Source: Prochlorococcus marinus CUG1438
GTDB taxonomy: Bacteria > Cyanobacteriota > Cyanobacteriia > PCC-6307 > Cyanobiaceae
NCBI GenBank assembly: GCA_017644325.1
Contig: JAEPLS010000002.1
Coordinates: forward strand, 1-64,000
Direction of reading: 5' to 3'
Length of the DNA stretch: 64,000 nucleotides
This document shows, one piece after another, positions 28,677 through 35,315 of this stretch. Under the pieces are notes generated by a model. That model was given only the letters and a program-made list of their open reading frames with translations. It was not told the origin of the DNA and searched no databases. Position numbers and translations under genes: made by a program. The stretch's first letter is position 1. The number at the start of each line of letters is the position of its first letter.

Positions 28677-29425
28677 TAACGTTTTATTGCCACTTGCCAA
28701 TAAGGATAATCTAAATTTGATTTTTCTCTAATCAATTGTAATTTTCTAGAATTTATTTTTACTACTATCCCATCTGTTGGATAGTTACTAAAAAGCTTCC
28801 CTTCTAGCCATTGTTTTCTAAATACTTCAACTTGGCTAGTAAAGTTGCATGAAATATCCTGAGGGATCGTGAAGCCAAGCTTTGAAAGACTTTTTTTGGA
28901 CTCATATTGGTTAAGTGTTGAATTAAGTATTTGAAATGCGCAGAAGATAAGATTTGCAGAAAATCCTTCTTTAGCTCTTAGAAATCCAGAAGCGATTCTC
29001 TGGGAGATATTTGGACTTTGGTTGGGTGCATATAATTCACCTCTAACTTGAAGAACTCCTCGTAAAGGGAGATTATTGGGAATGTCTTGGACTTTAATAA
29101 GTTTACTAGTAACGTCTGCTCCTTTTCTTGAAATTGCTTTCTCCAAGGTTCCATCCCTATATTGCAAAGCGACAGCACAACCATCAATTTTTGGTTCAAT
29201 TAATAATCTGGTATTTACTAATAATCCTTTCAAAAATTCATCTATTGAATCCTTTTCTAATGAAGGTAAAACTAGTTTATTTTTCTTTTTAAAGTAATCA
29301 CAATTTGGGTTTGTTCTTAATAAATTTTTTTCAAGTTGGTCGAACTGCTTATCAGAGATTAAAGCATTACCATTTCTATAATTATCGTCATACCATTCAA
29401 TTCGTTCTTCTAAATAAGTCTTCAT
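28676..29425 (-). CDS. Stand-alone NAD-dependent DNA ligase adenylation domain
   Basis: The 249-residue protein covers only the Ia and nucleotidyltransferase parts of NAD-dependent ligase. It has the Ia-like start 'YDDNYRNGNALISDKQFDQLE', the catalytic Lys in 'IEPKIDGCAVAL' near residue 98, 'VRGELY' near 147, and 'TDGIVVKINS' with the final 'YPYWQVAIKR' motif. The OB fold, zinc finger, HhH and BRCT parts of full ligases (about 670 residues) are absent, with no frameshift seen. It may adenylate a substrate but is unlikely to seal nicks unaided. Confidence 0.85.
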   Translation of the reverse strand: MKTYLEERIEWYDDNYRNGNALISDKQFDQLEKNLLRTNPNCDYFKKKNKLVLPSLEKDSIDEFLKGLLVNTRLLIEPKIDGCAVALQYRDGTLEKAISRKGADVTSKLIKVQDIPNNLPLRGVLQVRGELYAPNQSPNISQRIASGFLRAKEGFSANLIFCAFQILNSTLNQYESKKSLSKLGFTIPQDISCNFTSQVEVFRKQWLEGKLFSNYPTDGIVVKINSRKLQLIREKSNLDYPYWQVAIKR

Positions 29426-29632
29426 TTAATAAGATGGCTTAAGTTTTTGGTCAGGTATCCAACTTGGTTTATCTATAATCCATTTTTCTCTATCTTCATA
29501 TTTAACAGTCCATAAAAGAAATGAAGAAATTTCTTTTAGAGTAATGCCAACCAAATATCTTGTTTTTGGACTTATTGATATAAATCCAAATAATAATATT
29601 AATAAAATAAGTTTAAACATGCCTTTAATCAT
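29426..29632 (-). CDS. Small membrane or exported protein (68 aa)
   Basis: An N-terminal hydrophobic segment (LILLILLFGFISI, residues 8-20) serves as signal or anchor and is followed by an aromatic-rich tail (WTVKYEDREKWIIDKPSWIPD). It ends directly before the ATG of the ligase-like gene, so the two share a transcript. Function unknown. Confidence 0.6.
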   Translation of the reverse strand: MIKGMFKLILLILLFGFISISPKTRYLVGITLKEISSFLLWTVKYEDREKWIIDKPSWIPDQKLKPSY

Positions 29633-29663
29633 TTAAAAACTCAGCATAATTTTTGCGAACTTT

Positions 29664-29921
29664 TTAATTAATGCAATTCTTATAACCCTCAATCTTTGCT
29701 AGTTCATCAATATTCAAACCTGTTTCTTCTAGTAAAGTTTCTCCTATATCGTCCTTATTAAATTTAGTTAAAGCTCCTTTAGTAGAGTACTTAATACATT
29801 GGTTTTTGTATTTTGCTTCTTTGACTACAGGATATAAATAAAAACCAAACAAGACGATAAAAGCCCCATAGATTGCAACTTTTATAAGGTTTTTCCACCA
29901 TTCATAAAATTTATTGGACAC
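29664..29921 (-). CDS. Small membrane protein with paired Cys (85 aa)
   Basis: One membrane helix (residues 13-31) leads into 'YLYPVVKEAKYKNQCIKYS', then a soluble tail ending 'GYKNCIN'. The 'YPV..AK.K..C.K' block recurs in the 142-residue protein at 57800-58228, so the two are probably distant relatives. The two tail Cys could form a disulfide outside the membrane. Function unknown. Confidence 0.6.
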   Translation of the reverse strand: MSNKFYEWWKNLIKVAIYGAFIVLFGFYLYPVVKEAKYKNQCIKYSTKGALTKFNKDDIGETLLEETGLNIDELAKIEGYKNCIN

Positions 29922-29990
29922 GAAAAATAAATGACTATTTTCTATTTTAAATTGAATGTCAACAAATTACTTTAGAAATTTAAGGATTGG

Positions 29991-30299
29991 TTAATTTATT
30001 GTTTTTTCATTAATAGATTTAACCCAAGAATAATATCTTGATTTTCTAATCCTTTGCTCTTTCAAGACTAATCTATCCGCAGATTCTAGGGGTGATTCTC
30101 CTTTCTCAATTTTTGTTGTCATAGAAATACCAAAACCTTTTGCTTCAATTTTTGCGATGCCACCCTCTAAAAAAAATAAAAAAGACCAACCTTTGTTCCA
30201 TCCTAAATAGAAGGGATTTCGATACATTGTATTCTTTTGGAGATACTCTTTAAATGATATTTTCCTTTTCAAGGAGTTACTTGTATTCACTATTACCAA
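29991..30299 (-). CDS. Conserved hypothetical protein (102 aa)
   Basis: A basic soluble protein with a central 'YLGWNKGWSFLFFLEGGIAKIEAKGF' segment and a charged C-terminus. I do not recognise it. It diverges from the second DUF1651 locus with a 68-base gap that holds that locus's promoter. Confidence 0.55.
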   Translation of the reverse strand: MVIVNTSNSLKRKISFKEYLQKNTMYRNPFYLGWNKGWSFLFFLEGGIAKIEAKGFGISMTTKIEKGESPLESADRLVLKEQRIRKSRYYSWVKSINEKTIN

Positions 30300-30367
30300 A
30301 TAAGAAGTTTACGGCTGATTATTTCTGGAAAGTAATTTTAGTATTTAAATAATTATCAAAGGAATAC

Positions 30368-30413
30368 TTGACGTTAAGGAGTAGTACATTTATATTATTA
30401 GTACAACTGTATT
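30368..30413 (+). promoter_or_regulatory. Promoter and LexA-like operators of the second DUF1651 locus
   Basis: TTGACG (30368-30373), 17 bases, TATATT (30391-30396), matching the first locus position for position. AGTACAACTGTATT (30400-30413) covers the start site and fits the cyanobacterial LexA consensus at 12 of 14 positions. A weaker second match, AGTACATTTATATT (30383-30396), overlaps the -10. Confidence 0.6.
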
Positions 30414-30419
30414 ATCTAC

Positions 30420-30710
30420 ATGACTTCAGGAGTTGCTAATGTTCGGACTTATTTTCATCGTTGCAGCCTTATTGACCCCCCAACTGGCTGGTTGTTTAAC
30501 AAAAAAAGTGGTTTATTAATTTTTTTTGAGACTTATAAGAAATCTGTATCTAATAACTTAAAAGTATATACTCATCTTTTCTATGCAAATGAATTAGGTG
30601 AACCAGCCCAAATTAAAAATTCAAGACTTCATTCTATTGAGTGTGCTTGTGAAACATGGAATGAATTAATTTCAGGAGGTTGGCAAATTGTTACTAATAA
30701 ATTCCAGTAA
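30420..30710 (+). CDS. DUF1651 protein, paralog 2
   Basis: A 96-residue relative of the 27975 gene: 'PTGWLFNKKSGLLIFF', 'LFYANELGEPAQIKNS' and 'ACETWNELISGGW' align with it. The first 20 codons overlap a +1-frame ORF at 30439. The downstream Cys-rich gene starts 2 bases after the stop. Gene order, promoter and overlap match the first locus, so the two loci look like diverged duplicates. Confidence 0.8.
   Translation: MTSGVANVRTYFHRCSLIDPPTGWLFNKKSGLLIFFETYKKSVSNNLKVYTHLFYANELGEPAQIKNSRLHSIECACETWNELISGGWQIVTNKFQ
30439..30519 (+). CDS. Candidate overlapping 26-aa hydrophobic peptide (copy 2)
   Basis: A +1-frame ORF inside the DUF1651 gene, with AGGAG upstream of ATG 30439 and TAA at 30517-30519. 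It begins MFGLIF, continues hydrophobic and has 'PQLAGCL', in which LAGC is a formal lipobox. Start, stop and length equal those of copy 1. No independent proof of translation. Confidence 0.5.
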   Translation: MFGLIFIVAALLTPQLAGCLTKKVVY

Positions 30711-30712
30711 TC

Positions 30713-30946
30713 ATGATCAAGGTAAATCCGTCAAAATGGGAATATCTAAAAGAATCTACCCTAAAACGAAAACGAACAAAGATTTGTATTACTTGCAATC
30801 ACTTTCGCTACAGCACTACAGAAACTTTTGCTACTATCTTGATCTGCCCAAAATACGAAAAACGCATACCACAGGGTGATCATTTACTTAAAGGCTGTGA
30901 GTATTGGCAAAAAAATAGGACGATATTTTCCCCTGAAGCATCTTAA
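30713..30946 (+). CDS. Small Cys-rich, probable zinc-binding protein (77 aa)
   Basis: The 77-residue basic protein has 'KICITCNHF' followed by 'LICPKYEKRIPQGDHLLKGCEYW', giving a CxxC...C...C pattern that could hold zinc or a cluster. It is immediately downstream of DUF1651 paralog 2 and probably in its operon. Function unknown. Confidence 0.65.
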   Translation: MIKVNPSKWEYLKESTLKRKRTKICITCNHFRYSTTETFATILICPKYEKRIPQGDHLLKGCEYWQKNRTIFSPEAS

Positions 30947-31046
30947 TTATTCTCTAATTAAACTTCTCTCTGTAGAGATATTTAATTATGTAAACAAAGC
31001 ATTATTTTATACAACTTAAAAAATTCTTTTTAGGTAATTTTGAGTC

Positions 31047-31148
31047 ATGATTCAATTCTACTTTTCTATATTTTTATTAGTTGTCCTTACATTTTTTGCA
31101 CTTTTATTAGATGCACCAGAGTTGGCATCTTTAATTCAAACATTTTAG
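31047..31148 (+). CDS. Single-helix miniprotein (33 aa)
   Basis: ATG at 31047, TAG at 31146-31148. It is almost entirely one membrane helix (FSIFLLVVLTFFALLL) with an acidic end (DAPELASL). This resembles other tiny helices in this genome type, but I cannot name it. Confidence 0.5.
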   Translation: MIQFYFSIFLLVVLTFFALLLDAPELASLIQTF

Positions 31149-31230
31149 AAAATAATAAATCAGCATTTTTACTGATTTACTTTCTTAATAAGTAAGGCGT
31201 AGGTTTAACTTGTTGAATAGGAGGGATCTA

Positions 31231-31272
31231 ATGATTGACAGTCCACCAGAGGAGTTAAATTATAAAATTTAA
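31231..31272 (+). other. Possible 13-codon mini-ORF with strong Shine-Dalgarno
   Basis: AGGAGGGAT (31219-31227) precedes ATG 31231, which opens a 13-codon frame (MIDSPPEELNYKI) ending TAA. It is followed by a strong hairpin at 31299-31327. It may be a leader peptide or part of a small RNA; too short to judge. Confidence 0.25.
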
Positions 31273-31298
31273 ATCTAGACAAAACTAATGCTAAATCT

Positions 31299-31327
31299 GG
31301 AATGAATCTTCTATTTGAGATTCATTC
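31299..31327 (+). terminator. Strong hairpin, possible terminator
   Basis: An 11-base perfect stem GGAATGAATCT / AGATTCATTCC with a 7-base loop. The following bases are T-rich but not a pure run. It could end a short transcript carrying the 31231 mini-ORF. The rest of 31149-31442 shows nothing else. Confidence 0.5.
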
Positions 31328-31442
31328 CTTATTAATTTCTTTCTAAAAAATGTAAATTATAAATATTTAACTTTAAGAGTAAAAAATTTGTTCATATTAA
31401 AATGATTTGAAGCTTAGGTCACTTCTTAGATACTTGCTAACT

Positions 31443-31625
31443 TTACCTGAATCCAAAACCCGTTTTTTGTTCTTCTTTTTCTTCCCATTCATTAATAATT
31501 AGTTTTAGTAAACTTTTAAGTTCTGAATTCGAAGCATCAGTATCTTTTTGAAGATTTATACAAATGTTTTTTATTTCCTCAAAAGCATTATCAATTAATA
31601 TTGTTTTTTGATCTGGATTAGCCAT
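31443..31625 (-). CDS. Small acidic protein, unknown (60 aa)
   Basis: A soluble, helical protein (NAFEEIKNICINLQKDTDAS, then LKSLLKLIINEWEEKEEQ). It starts 6 bases after the stop of the upstream membrane protein gene, so the two form a pair. No family recognised. Confidence 0.55.
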   Translation of the reverse strand: MANPDQKTILIDNAFEEIKNICINLQKDTDASNSELKSLLKLIINEWEEKEEQKTGFGFR

Positions 31626-31631
31626 AGAATT

Positions 31632-31829
31632 TTAAAATGCTCCATTACAGTTGAACCCACTGCAGTTAATAACCCTGAAAATATTCATTACAAAGTTGTG
31701 GAATCTTTCATCAGAAAAAAATGCCCAGGTTGTAAAGATAGCAAAACCAGAGACAGCAAAAGCAGCATATTGAAGCCAATGTATTCCATAGCTGTCCAAT
31801 CCATTTTTATCAAAATCAGAATTACTCAC
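31632..31829 (-). CDS. Small membrane protein (65 aa)
   Basis: One membrane helix (LQYAAFAVSGFAIFTTWAFF) followed by a Phe/Asn-rich tail with two Cys ('NCSGFNCNGAF'). It lies between the HLIP gene and the 60-aa gene, all on the minus strand. Unknown function. Confidence 0.55.
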   Translation of the reverse strand: MSNSDFDKNGLDSYGIHWLQYAAFAVSGFAIFTTWAFFSDERFHNFVMNIFRVINCSGFNCNGAF

Positions 31830-31930
31830 TTGCTTTTTTGATTCATAATAAAAAGTTTTTTTTTAAAAAGGAGATTTTGTTTTGATCGAGAGATTTATTT
31901 TTTTCTTTATGACCTTAATGTATTGATAGT

Positions 31931-32185
31931 TTAAATAAAACCAGGTATTATCCATCCAAAAAAACCGTAGTTTATTATCAAAGCTAAAAAACCAATCATA
32001 GCCAATCTCCCATTTGTTATTTCGGCATTTTTCCAAAATCTACCCATGTAGTTTTTATTTTTTTTCGAATTTTTATCTACCAAATAATTTGGTTCTAAAG
32101 GTTCCTGCAACCTTTTGATGGCGTATAAAGAGAATTGAATTGTAATTGCGATGATAACAACTATAAAACTAGTAAGTGCATCCAT
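31931..32185 (-). CDS. hli: High-light-inducible protein (HLIP) with extra N-terminal helix
   Basis: The C-terminal 40 residues carry the chlorophyll-binding signature 'EITNGRLAMIGFLALIINYG' (ExxNGRxAM), preceded by 'FWKNA'. HLIPs bind chlorophyll and carotenoid and protect photosystem assembly under excess light. Unusually, residues 3-22 form a second membrane helix (LTSFIVVIIAITIQFSLYAI), making 84 residues instead of the usual 40-70. The 101-base gap downstream and the absence of a clear -10 motif leave regulation open. Confidence 0.85.
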   Translation of the reverse strand: MDALTSFIVVIIAITIQFSLYAIKRLQEPLEPNYLVDKNSKKNKNYMGRFWKNAEITNGRLAMIGFLALIINYGFFGWIIPGFI

Positions 32186-32539
32186 TTTTAGATTTCATAT
32201 GTGATCAATTAGTAAGCCAAATAGTAAATGACATTTGTATACATCAAACATTTCCCCATTTCTGCTTTTTTGACAGAGGAAACCTTAACTTGAATTATTA
32301 AAGAATGTAACATATTTAAAAAAAAATTAGTATGAATCCTTACTTTTTCTTTGGATTTCACATTTTTAAGAACTTTAATGTTACATTTATGTGTCAGCAA
32401 TATCCTAAGACTAGTCTTAATTGAATTACAGAATTAGCTTTAAAGTTTTTACTTTAAATCAGATAAATTATTGAAAATTTTTATAAGGAATATATTTTCA
32501 ACGTTATTTTTTTAAAATATTTTTAATAACTAGATATAA
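32186..32539. other. Stretch without a supported gene
   Basis: About 350 AT-rich bases between the HLIP gene and the next small gene. A 63-codon minus-strand frame covers part of it (32209-32400), but its composition (MLTHKCNIKVLKN...) looks random. I see no terminator-grade hairpin. It may contain the HLIP promoter. Confidence 0.4.
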
Positions 32540-32659
32540 TTATTTTTGTTTGGTTTCCGGAAGGTAAAATTTATTGCCCAATGTGTAACCAATTGACATA
32601 AGAACGAAACCAATAAGTTGAGGTAAATGAGAATTAGCTAGAGAGATTTTTTCAATCAT
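32540..32659 (-). CDS. Single-helix miniprotein (39 aa)
   Basis: ATG at 32657-32659 and TAA at 32540-32542. One membrane helix (LPQLIGFVLMSIGYTLG) with polar ends. It has the size and style of other conserved picocyanobacterial miniproteins, but is not assigned to a family. Confidence 0.5.
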   Translation of the reverse strand: MIEKISLANSHLPQLIGFVLMSIGYTLGNKFYLPETKQK

Positions 32660-32710
32660 TTCTAAAACTATAAATTTATATAATAATAAAAAATTTATAA
32701 TACTGTAAGT

Positions 32711-32896
32711 CTATTTTCTTTTTGATTCTTTAATCTCCCCAGATTTTTTTAGTGAATTAACAAGTCTTTCATTTTCTGTTTTTAAATTTTCTAATGCAGA
32801 TTTTGTGAATTGTTCTTTAGCCTCAAATTTTGGTGAACTTATAACTTTTTTATTAGGGAGTTTTTTCTTCGGTTCTGAATTCATATTAAACAACAA
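32711..32896 (-). CDS. Small Lys-rich coiled protein (61 aa)
   Basis: A highly charged protein likely to form a coiled helix in its second half (FTKSALENLKTENERLVNSLKKSG). The first five residues before 'MNSEPKKK' may be untranslated, since an internal ATG lies at codon 5. A similar short Lys-rich ORF is found at 36695-36820. Confidence 0.45.
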   Translation of the reverse strand: MLFNMNSEPKKKLPNKKVISSPKFEAKEQFTKSALENLKTENERLVNSLKKSGEIKESKRK

Positions 32897-32983
32897 TTTA
32901 AAAAATTTTAGAAGTTATTTTTTTTGAGTTAGGTATTATTTTTTACAGTTTTCTGGTTAATAATATTTGTTTACATAGACAAA

Positions 32984-33196
32984 TTAATCTTTATCTTTTG
33001 GGAGCCTTAACCATCCAGTAGTCCATTCTGATTTTAGTTTTGCCCATGAGATTCTTTTAATGTCTTTTTTATTTTTGGTAGGAAAAATATCAACCCATCT
33101 ATCTTCATTTTTCCCGCCATAAGCTTTAACTTGAAAATGCCTATTACCATTAATTGTCTTTGGTGCTGTCCAACACAAGGTAGGAGGCCATTTCAT
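32984..33196 (-). CDS. Tryptophan-rich TIGR02450/DUF2389 family protein
   Basis: The 70-residue protein has the family pattern: 'LCWTAPKTINGNRHFQV' near the start and 'ISWAKLKSEWTTGWLRLP' at the end, with conserved Trp spaced along it. Function unknown; the family is widespread in cyanobacteria and proteobacteria. Confidence 0.75.
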   Translation of the reverse strand: MKWPPTLCWTAPKTINGNRHFQVKAYGGKNEDRWVDIFPTKNKKDIKRISWAKLKSEWTTGWLRLPKDKD

Positions 33197-33221
33197 GGGA
33201 AATTTATAAAAATTAAAAAAA

Positions 33222-33308
33222 TTAAAGGTTGCTTTGCCCAGTTAACACTAAACCATAATATGCAATCGTTCCAAGGATAAGTACGATTCCTAGTATTCTA
33301 ATAATCAT
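33222..33308 (-). CDS. Single-helix miniprotein (28 aa)
   Basis: ATG at 33306-33308, TAA at 33222-33224. It is nearly all one membrane helix (IIRILGIVLILGTIAYYGLVL). Likely a real miniprotein given the pattern of the region, but too short for certainty. Confidence 0.4.
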   Translation of the reverse strand: MIIRILGIVLILGTIAYYGLVLTGQSNL

Positions 33309-33368
33309 GGTTAAATATTTTTAAATTCAAATTATATTAGAGAAATTTTATAAATTTGCGTTGAAGAT

Positions 33369-33587
33369 TTAATATTTTCTGATCTTTCCTTTTTTATTTC
33401 TAACTATGGTGTGGCAAGATTCAGGATGCCACTCATTCTGTATTTGGCCAATAAAATCATAAATAAATGAATCTGGACATCCAGTTTTTTTTTGAAGTCC
33501 TGAAAGTTCTGCTTTAATGAATTCATAAACACTCGTTATTACACCTAAATTTTCTTCTTGGGAGGGAGCCCATTCATTATTCTCCAT
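33369..33587 (-). CDS. Small protein, unknown (72 aa)
   Basis: A soluble protein with 'SVYEFIKAELSGLQKKTGCPDSFIYDFIGQIQNEWHPESCH'. It starts 11 bases inside the upstream 63-aa gene, so the two are co-translated. No family recognised. Confidence 0.6.
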   Translation of the reverse strand: MENNEWAPSQEENLGVITSVYEFIKAELSGLQKKTGCPDSFIYDFIGQIQNEWHPESCHTIVRNKKGKIRKY

Positions 33588-33768
33588 TAATATTCTTTAA
33601 ATTATTTTCCACAATATCGTAATAGATTATGTCTCCATAATCAGCATCTGAACAACATAAGTCTCCATATAGTTCCTCTAACAAATCGTATGCATCTGAA
33701 TACTTATCAAAACTTTGAGCGGTTAATTCGTCATTTTTCCCATCAATTCTAATTATTTTGTAGGTCAT
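33577..33768 (-). CDS. Small acidic protein, unknown (63 aa)
   Basis: A compact soluble protein (MTYKIIRIDGKND, then AYDLLEELYGDLCCSDADYGD) whose alpha-beta pattern and double Cys recur in unnamed cyanobacterial miniproteins. First of a two-gene unit with the overlapping 72-aa gene. Confidence 0.6.
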   Translation of the reverse strand: MTYKIIRIDGKNDELTAQSFDKYSDAYDLLEELYGDLCCSDADYGDIIYYDIVENNLKNINGE

Positions 33769-33829
33769 ATTTTACTTAGATGCAAAAAGTATTTTTTAAA
33801 ATTCATCGATCATCTTATAAATAAAGATC

Positions 33830-34036
33830 TTATTTAGAAGTATTAGTTGGGTAAAGCTTCTGAATTTTGTTTTTCTGAATTTCTATTTTTCTTCGTTCAT
33901 ATTTTTTTGCCATTACATTTCTAATAAATAATTGTGGGACAAGCCAAACTAATGCAATAGCTATAGCCATGAAAGCAGGATTTCTCCACGTCAACCGAAT
34001 GATCTCTTGTATAAATTCTTGATTTAAAATTTCCAT
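33830..34036 (-). CDS. Small single-helix membrane protein (68 aa)
   Basis: One helix (NPAFMAIAIALVWLVPQLFI) after an amphipathic N-terminus, followed by a strongly basic cytoplasmic tail (AKKYERRKIEIQKNKIQK). No family recognised. It diverges from the dehydrogenase gene. Confidence 0.55.
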   Translation of the reverse strand: MEILNQEFIQEIIRLTWRNPAFMAIAIALVWLVPQLFIRNVMAKKYERRKIEIQKNKIQKLYPTNTSK

Positions 34037-34209
34037 ACATTAAATTTTGATGATAAAAATATCTTTGCTTTCTTTGTAAAAATCTTTTAAATATAAAATT
34101 TATTATAACCTTAAAAATTCTTATAATGAATTTTATAAATTTTTTCTTTTTCTAGTTTGTGTTTTTTTATATTTGGATTTAGATTAATTTTTAATTTTTT
34201 AGTTTATAG

Positions 34210-34875
34210 ATGTCGACTTATCTAATTACAGGATCAAATAGGGGGATAGGACTAGAACTATCTAGGCAAATTCATAAGAGGGGAGATAACGTAATTGCAA
34301 CGTGTAGAAAAGCTTCAAAAGAACTTAGAGATTTAGGAGTGAGAATTGAAGAAAATATAGAAATATCTTCTGATGAGTCGATAACAAATTTGTGTAAAAA
34401 ACTATCTGGAGTTAATTTAGATTGCTTCATTCATAATGCAGGAATTTATGAATTTAATTCTTTCGAAAACTTAGATAAAAAAAGTATTTTGCGACAATTT
34501 GAAGTCAATGCATTGAGCCCAATATGTATGACTCAATCACTTAAACATCTTTTAAAAAGATCTTCTAAAGTTGCTTTTATCACAAGTAGAATGGCTTCTA
34601 TTGAAGATAATACATCTGGAAGTTCTTATGGTTACAGGATGTCTAAAGTAGCCTTGTCCATGGCTGCAAAATCACTTTCCATAGATTTATCAAGAGAAGG
34701 TATTTATGTAGCTATTTTGCATCCTGGGTTAGTAAGTACAAGAATGACTGGCTTTACAAAAAATGGAATTAGTCCTGAAGAATCAGCAAATGGCCTTATA
34801 AAACGTATTGATTCCTTAAATAAAAATAACTCGGGTACGTTTTGGCATGCCAACGGAGAAGTTTTGCCATGGTAA
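34210..34875 (+). CDS. Short-chain dehydrogenase/reductase (SDR)
   Basis: The 221-residue oxidoreductase has the NAD(P) loop 'ITGSNRGIGLELSRQI' at residues 6-21, 'HNAGIY' near 75, the catalytic Ser in 'AFITSRMAS' and the YxxxK pair in 'YGYRMSK' near 140. The Rossmann fold is complete, and the Arg-Lys-Ala after strand 2 ('ATCRKAS') suggests NADP. Substrate unknown. It stands among small genes. Confidence 0.85.
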   Translation: MSTYLITGSNRGIGLELSRQIHKRGDNVIATCRKASKELRDLGVRIEENIEISSDESITNLCKKLSGVNLDCFIHNAGIYEFNSFENLDKKSILRQFEVNALSPICMTQSLKHLLKRSSKVAFITSRMASIEDNTSGSSYGYRMSKVALSMAAKSLSIDLSREGIYVAILHPGLVSTRMTGFTKNGISPEESANGLIKRIDSLNKNNSGTFWHANGEVLPW

Positions 34876-34989
34876 TTCTTACTCTTTTTTTAAGAGATTT
34901 ATATCGTTAATTTGTTAAAAAACTTTTAAATTTTTAACGAATTTCTTTCCTTGCTTAATTCTTTTGGTTATCTTAAAAAAAACATTAGT

Positions 34990-35085
34990 AAAGGAGGTGA
35001 TTCATTGTCGTATCTACCGAAAAATGCGGTTATCAAAGAGACCGTGAATTCAGTATCTTCATCACATTCATCGGTCTCTTTTTCT
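34990..35085 (+). ncRNA. Candidate small RNA or mini-gene with extended Shine-Dalgarno and terminator
   Basis: AAAGGAGGTGATTC (34990-35003) is almost the full complement of the 16S rRNA 3' tail and is followed at once by TTG (35005). A small hairpin ACCG/CGGT comes next. A strong terminator follows, with AAAGAGACCG (35035-35044) pairing to CGGTCTCTTT (35072-35081), an inner TGAAT/ATTCA helper stem and a T-run. A TTG frame of 40 codons would run through the terminator, so a coding role is doubtful. No other gene is seen in 34876-35145. Confidence 0.5.
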
Positions 35086-35145
35086 TTAATTAAGAAAAAA
35101 GGTTTTATAATCAATAGATTTATATAAATCAATCACTTAATAATC

Positions 35146-35183
35146 AAAAGCTCTGCATCTTAAGTTAATGCAGAGCTTTTTTT
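35146..35183. terminator. Bidirectional rho-independent terminator
   Basis: A 13-base perfect stem AAAAGCTCTGCAT / ATGCAGAGCTTTT with a 9-base loop and T-runs on both strands. It can end the minus-strand miniprotein operon (35214-35887) and anything reading through on the plus strand. Confidence 0.85.
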
Positions 35184-35213
35184 ATTAATTTAAATAGTCA
35201 TTTAAAATTTATT

Positions 35214-35315
35214 CTATTTTTTTTGGCCGAAGTAAATTAAGGCTAAAAAAGATAAAGTGCTTACCAAAGCTATTAAGTACCACCCAGCTGAGGAGTTGCT
35301 TGTTACTTCTGTCAT
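35214..35315 (-). CDS. Single-helix miniprotein (33 aa)
   Basis: Last of four abutting membrane miniprotein genes. ATG at 35313-35315 follows the upstream stop with no gap, and the stop is at 35214-35216. It has a polar start (MTEVTSNSSAG) and one helix (WYLIALVSTLSFLALIYFG). Function unknown. Confidence 0.55.
   Translation of the reverse strand: MTEVTSNSSAGWYLIALVSTLSFLALIYFGQKK

Noticed and set aside
30688-30879. 63-codon plus-strand frame overlapping the Cys-rich gene
   Set aside because: Shadow of the 30713-30946 gene, which has a paired CxxC pattern and a start just after DUF1651.
32209-32400. 63-codon minus-strand frame
   Set aside because: Random-looking composition in an AT-rich gap; no Shine-Dalgarno or helix pattern.
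35005-35127. 40-codon TTG frame behind the extended Shine-Dalgarno
   Set aside because: It runs through a strong terminator; treated as a candidate RNA instead of a coding gene.
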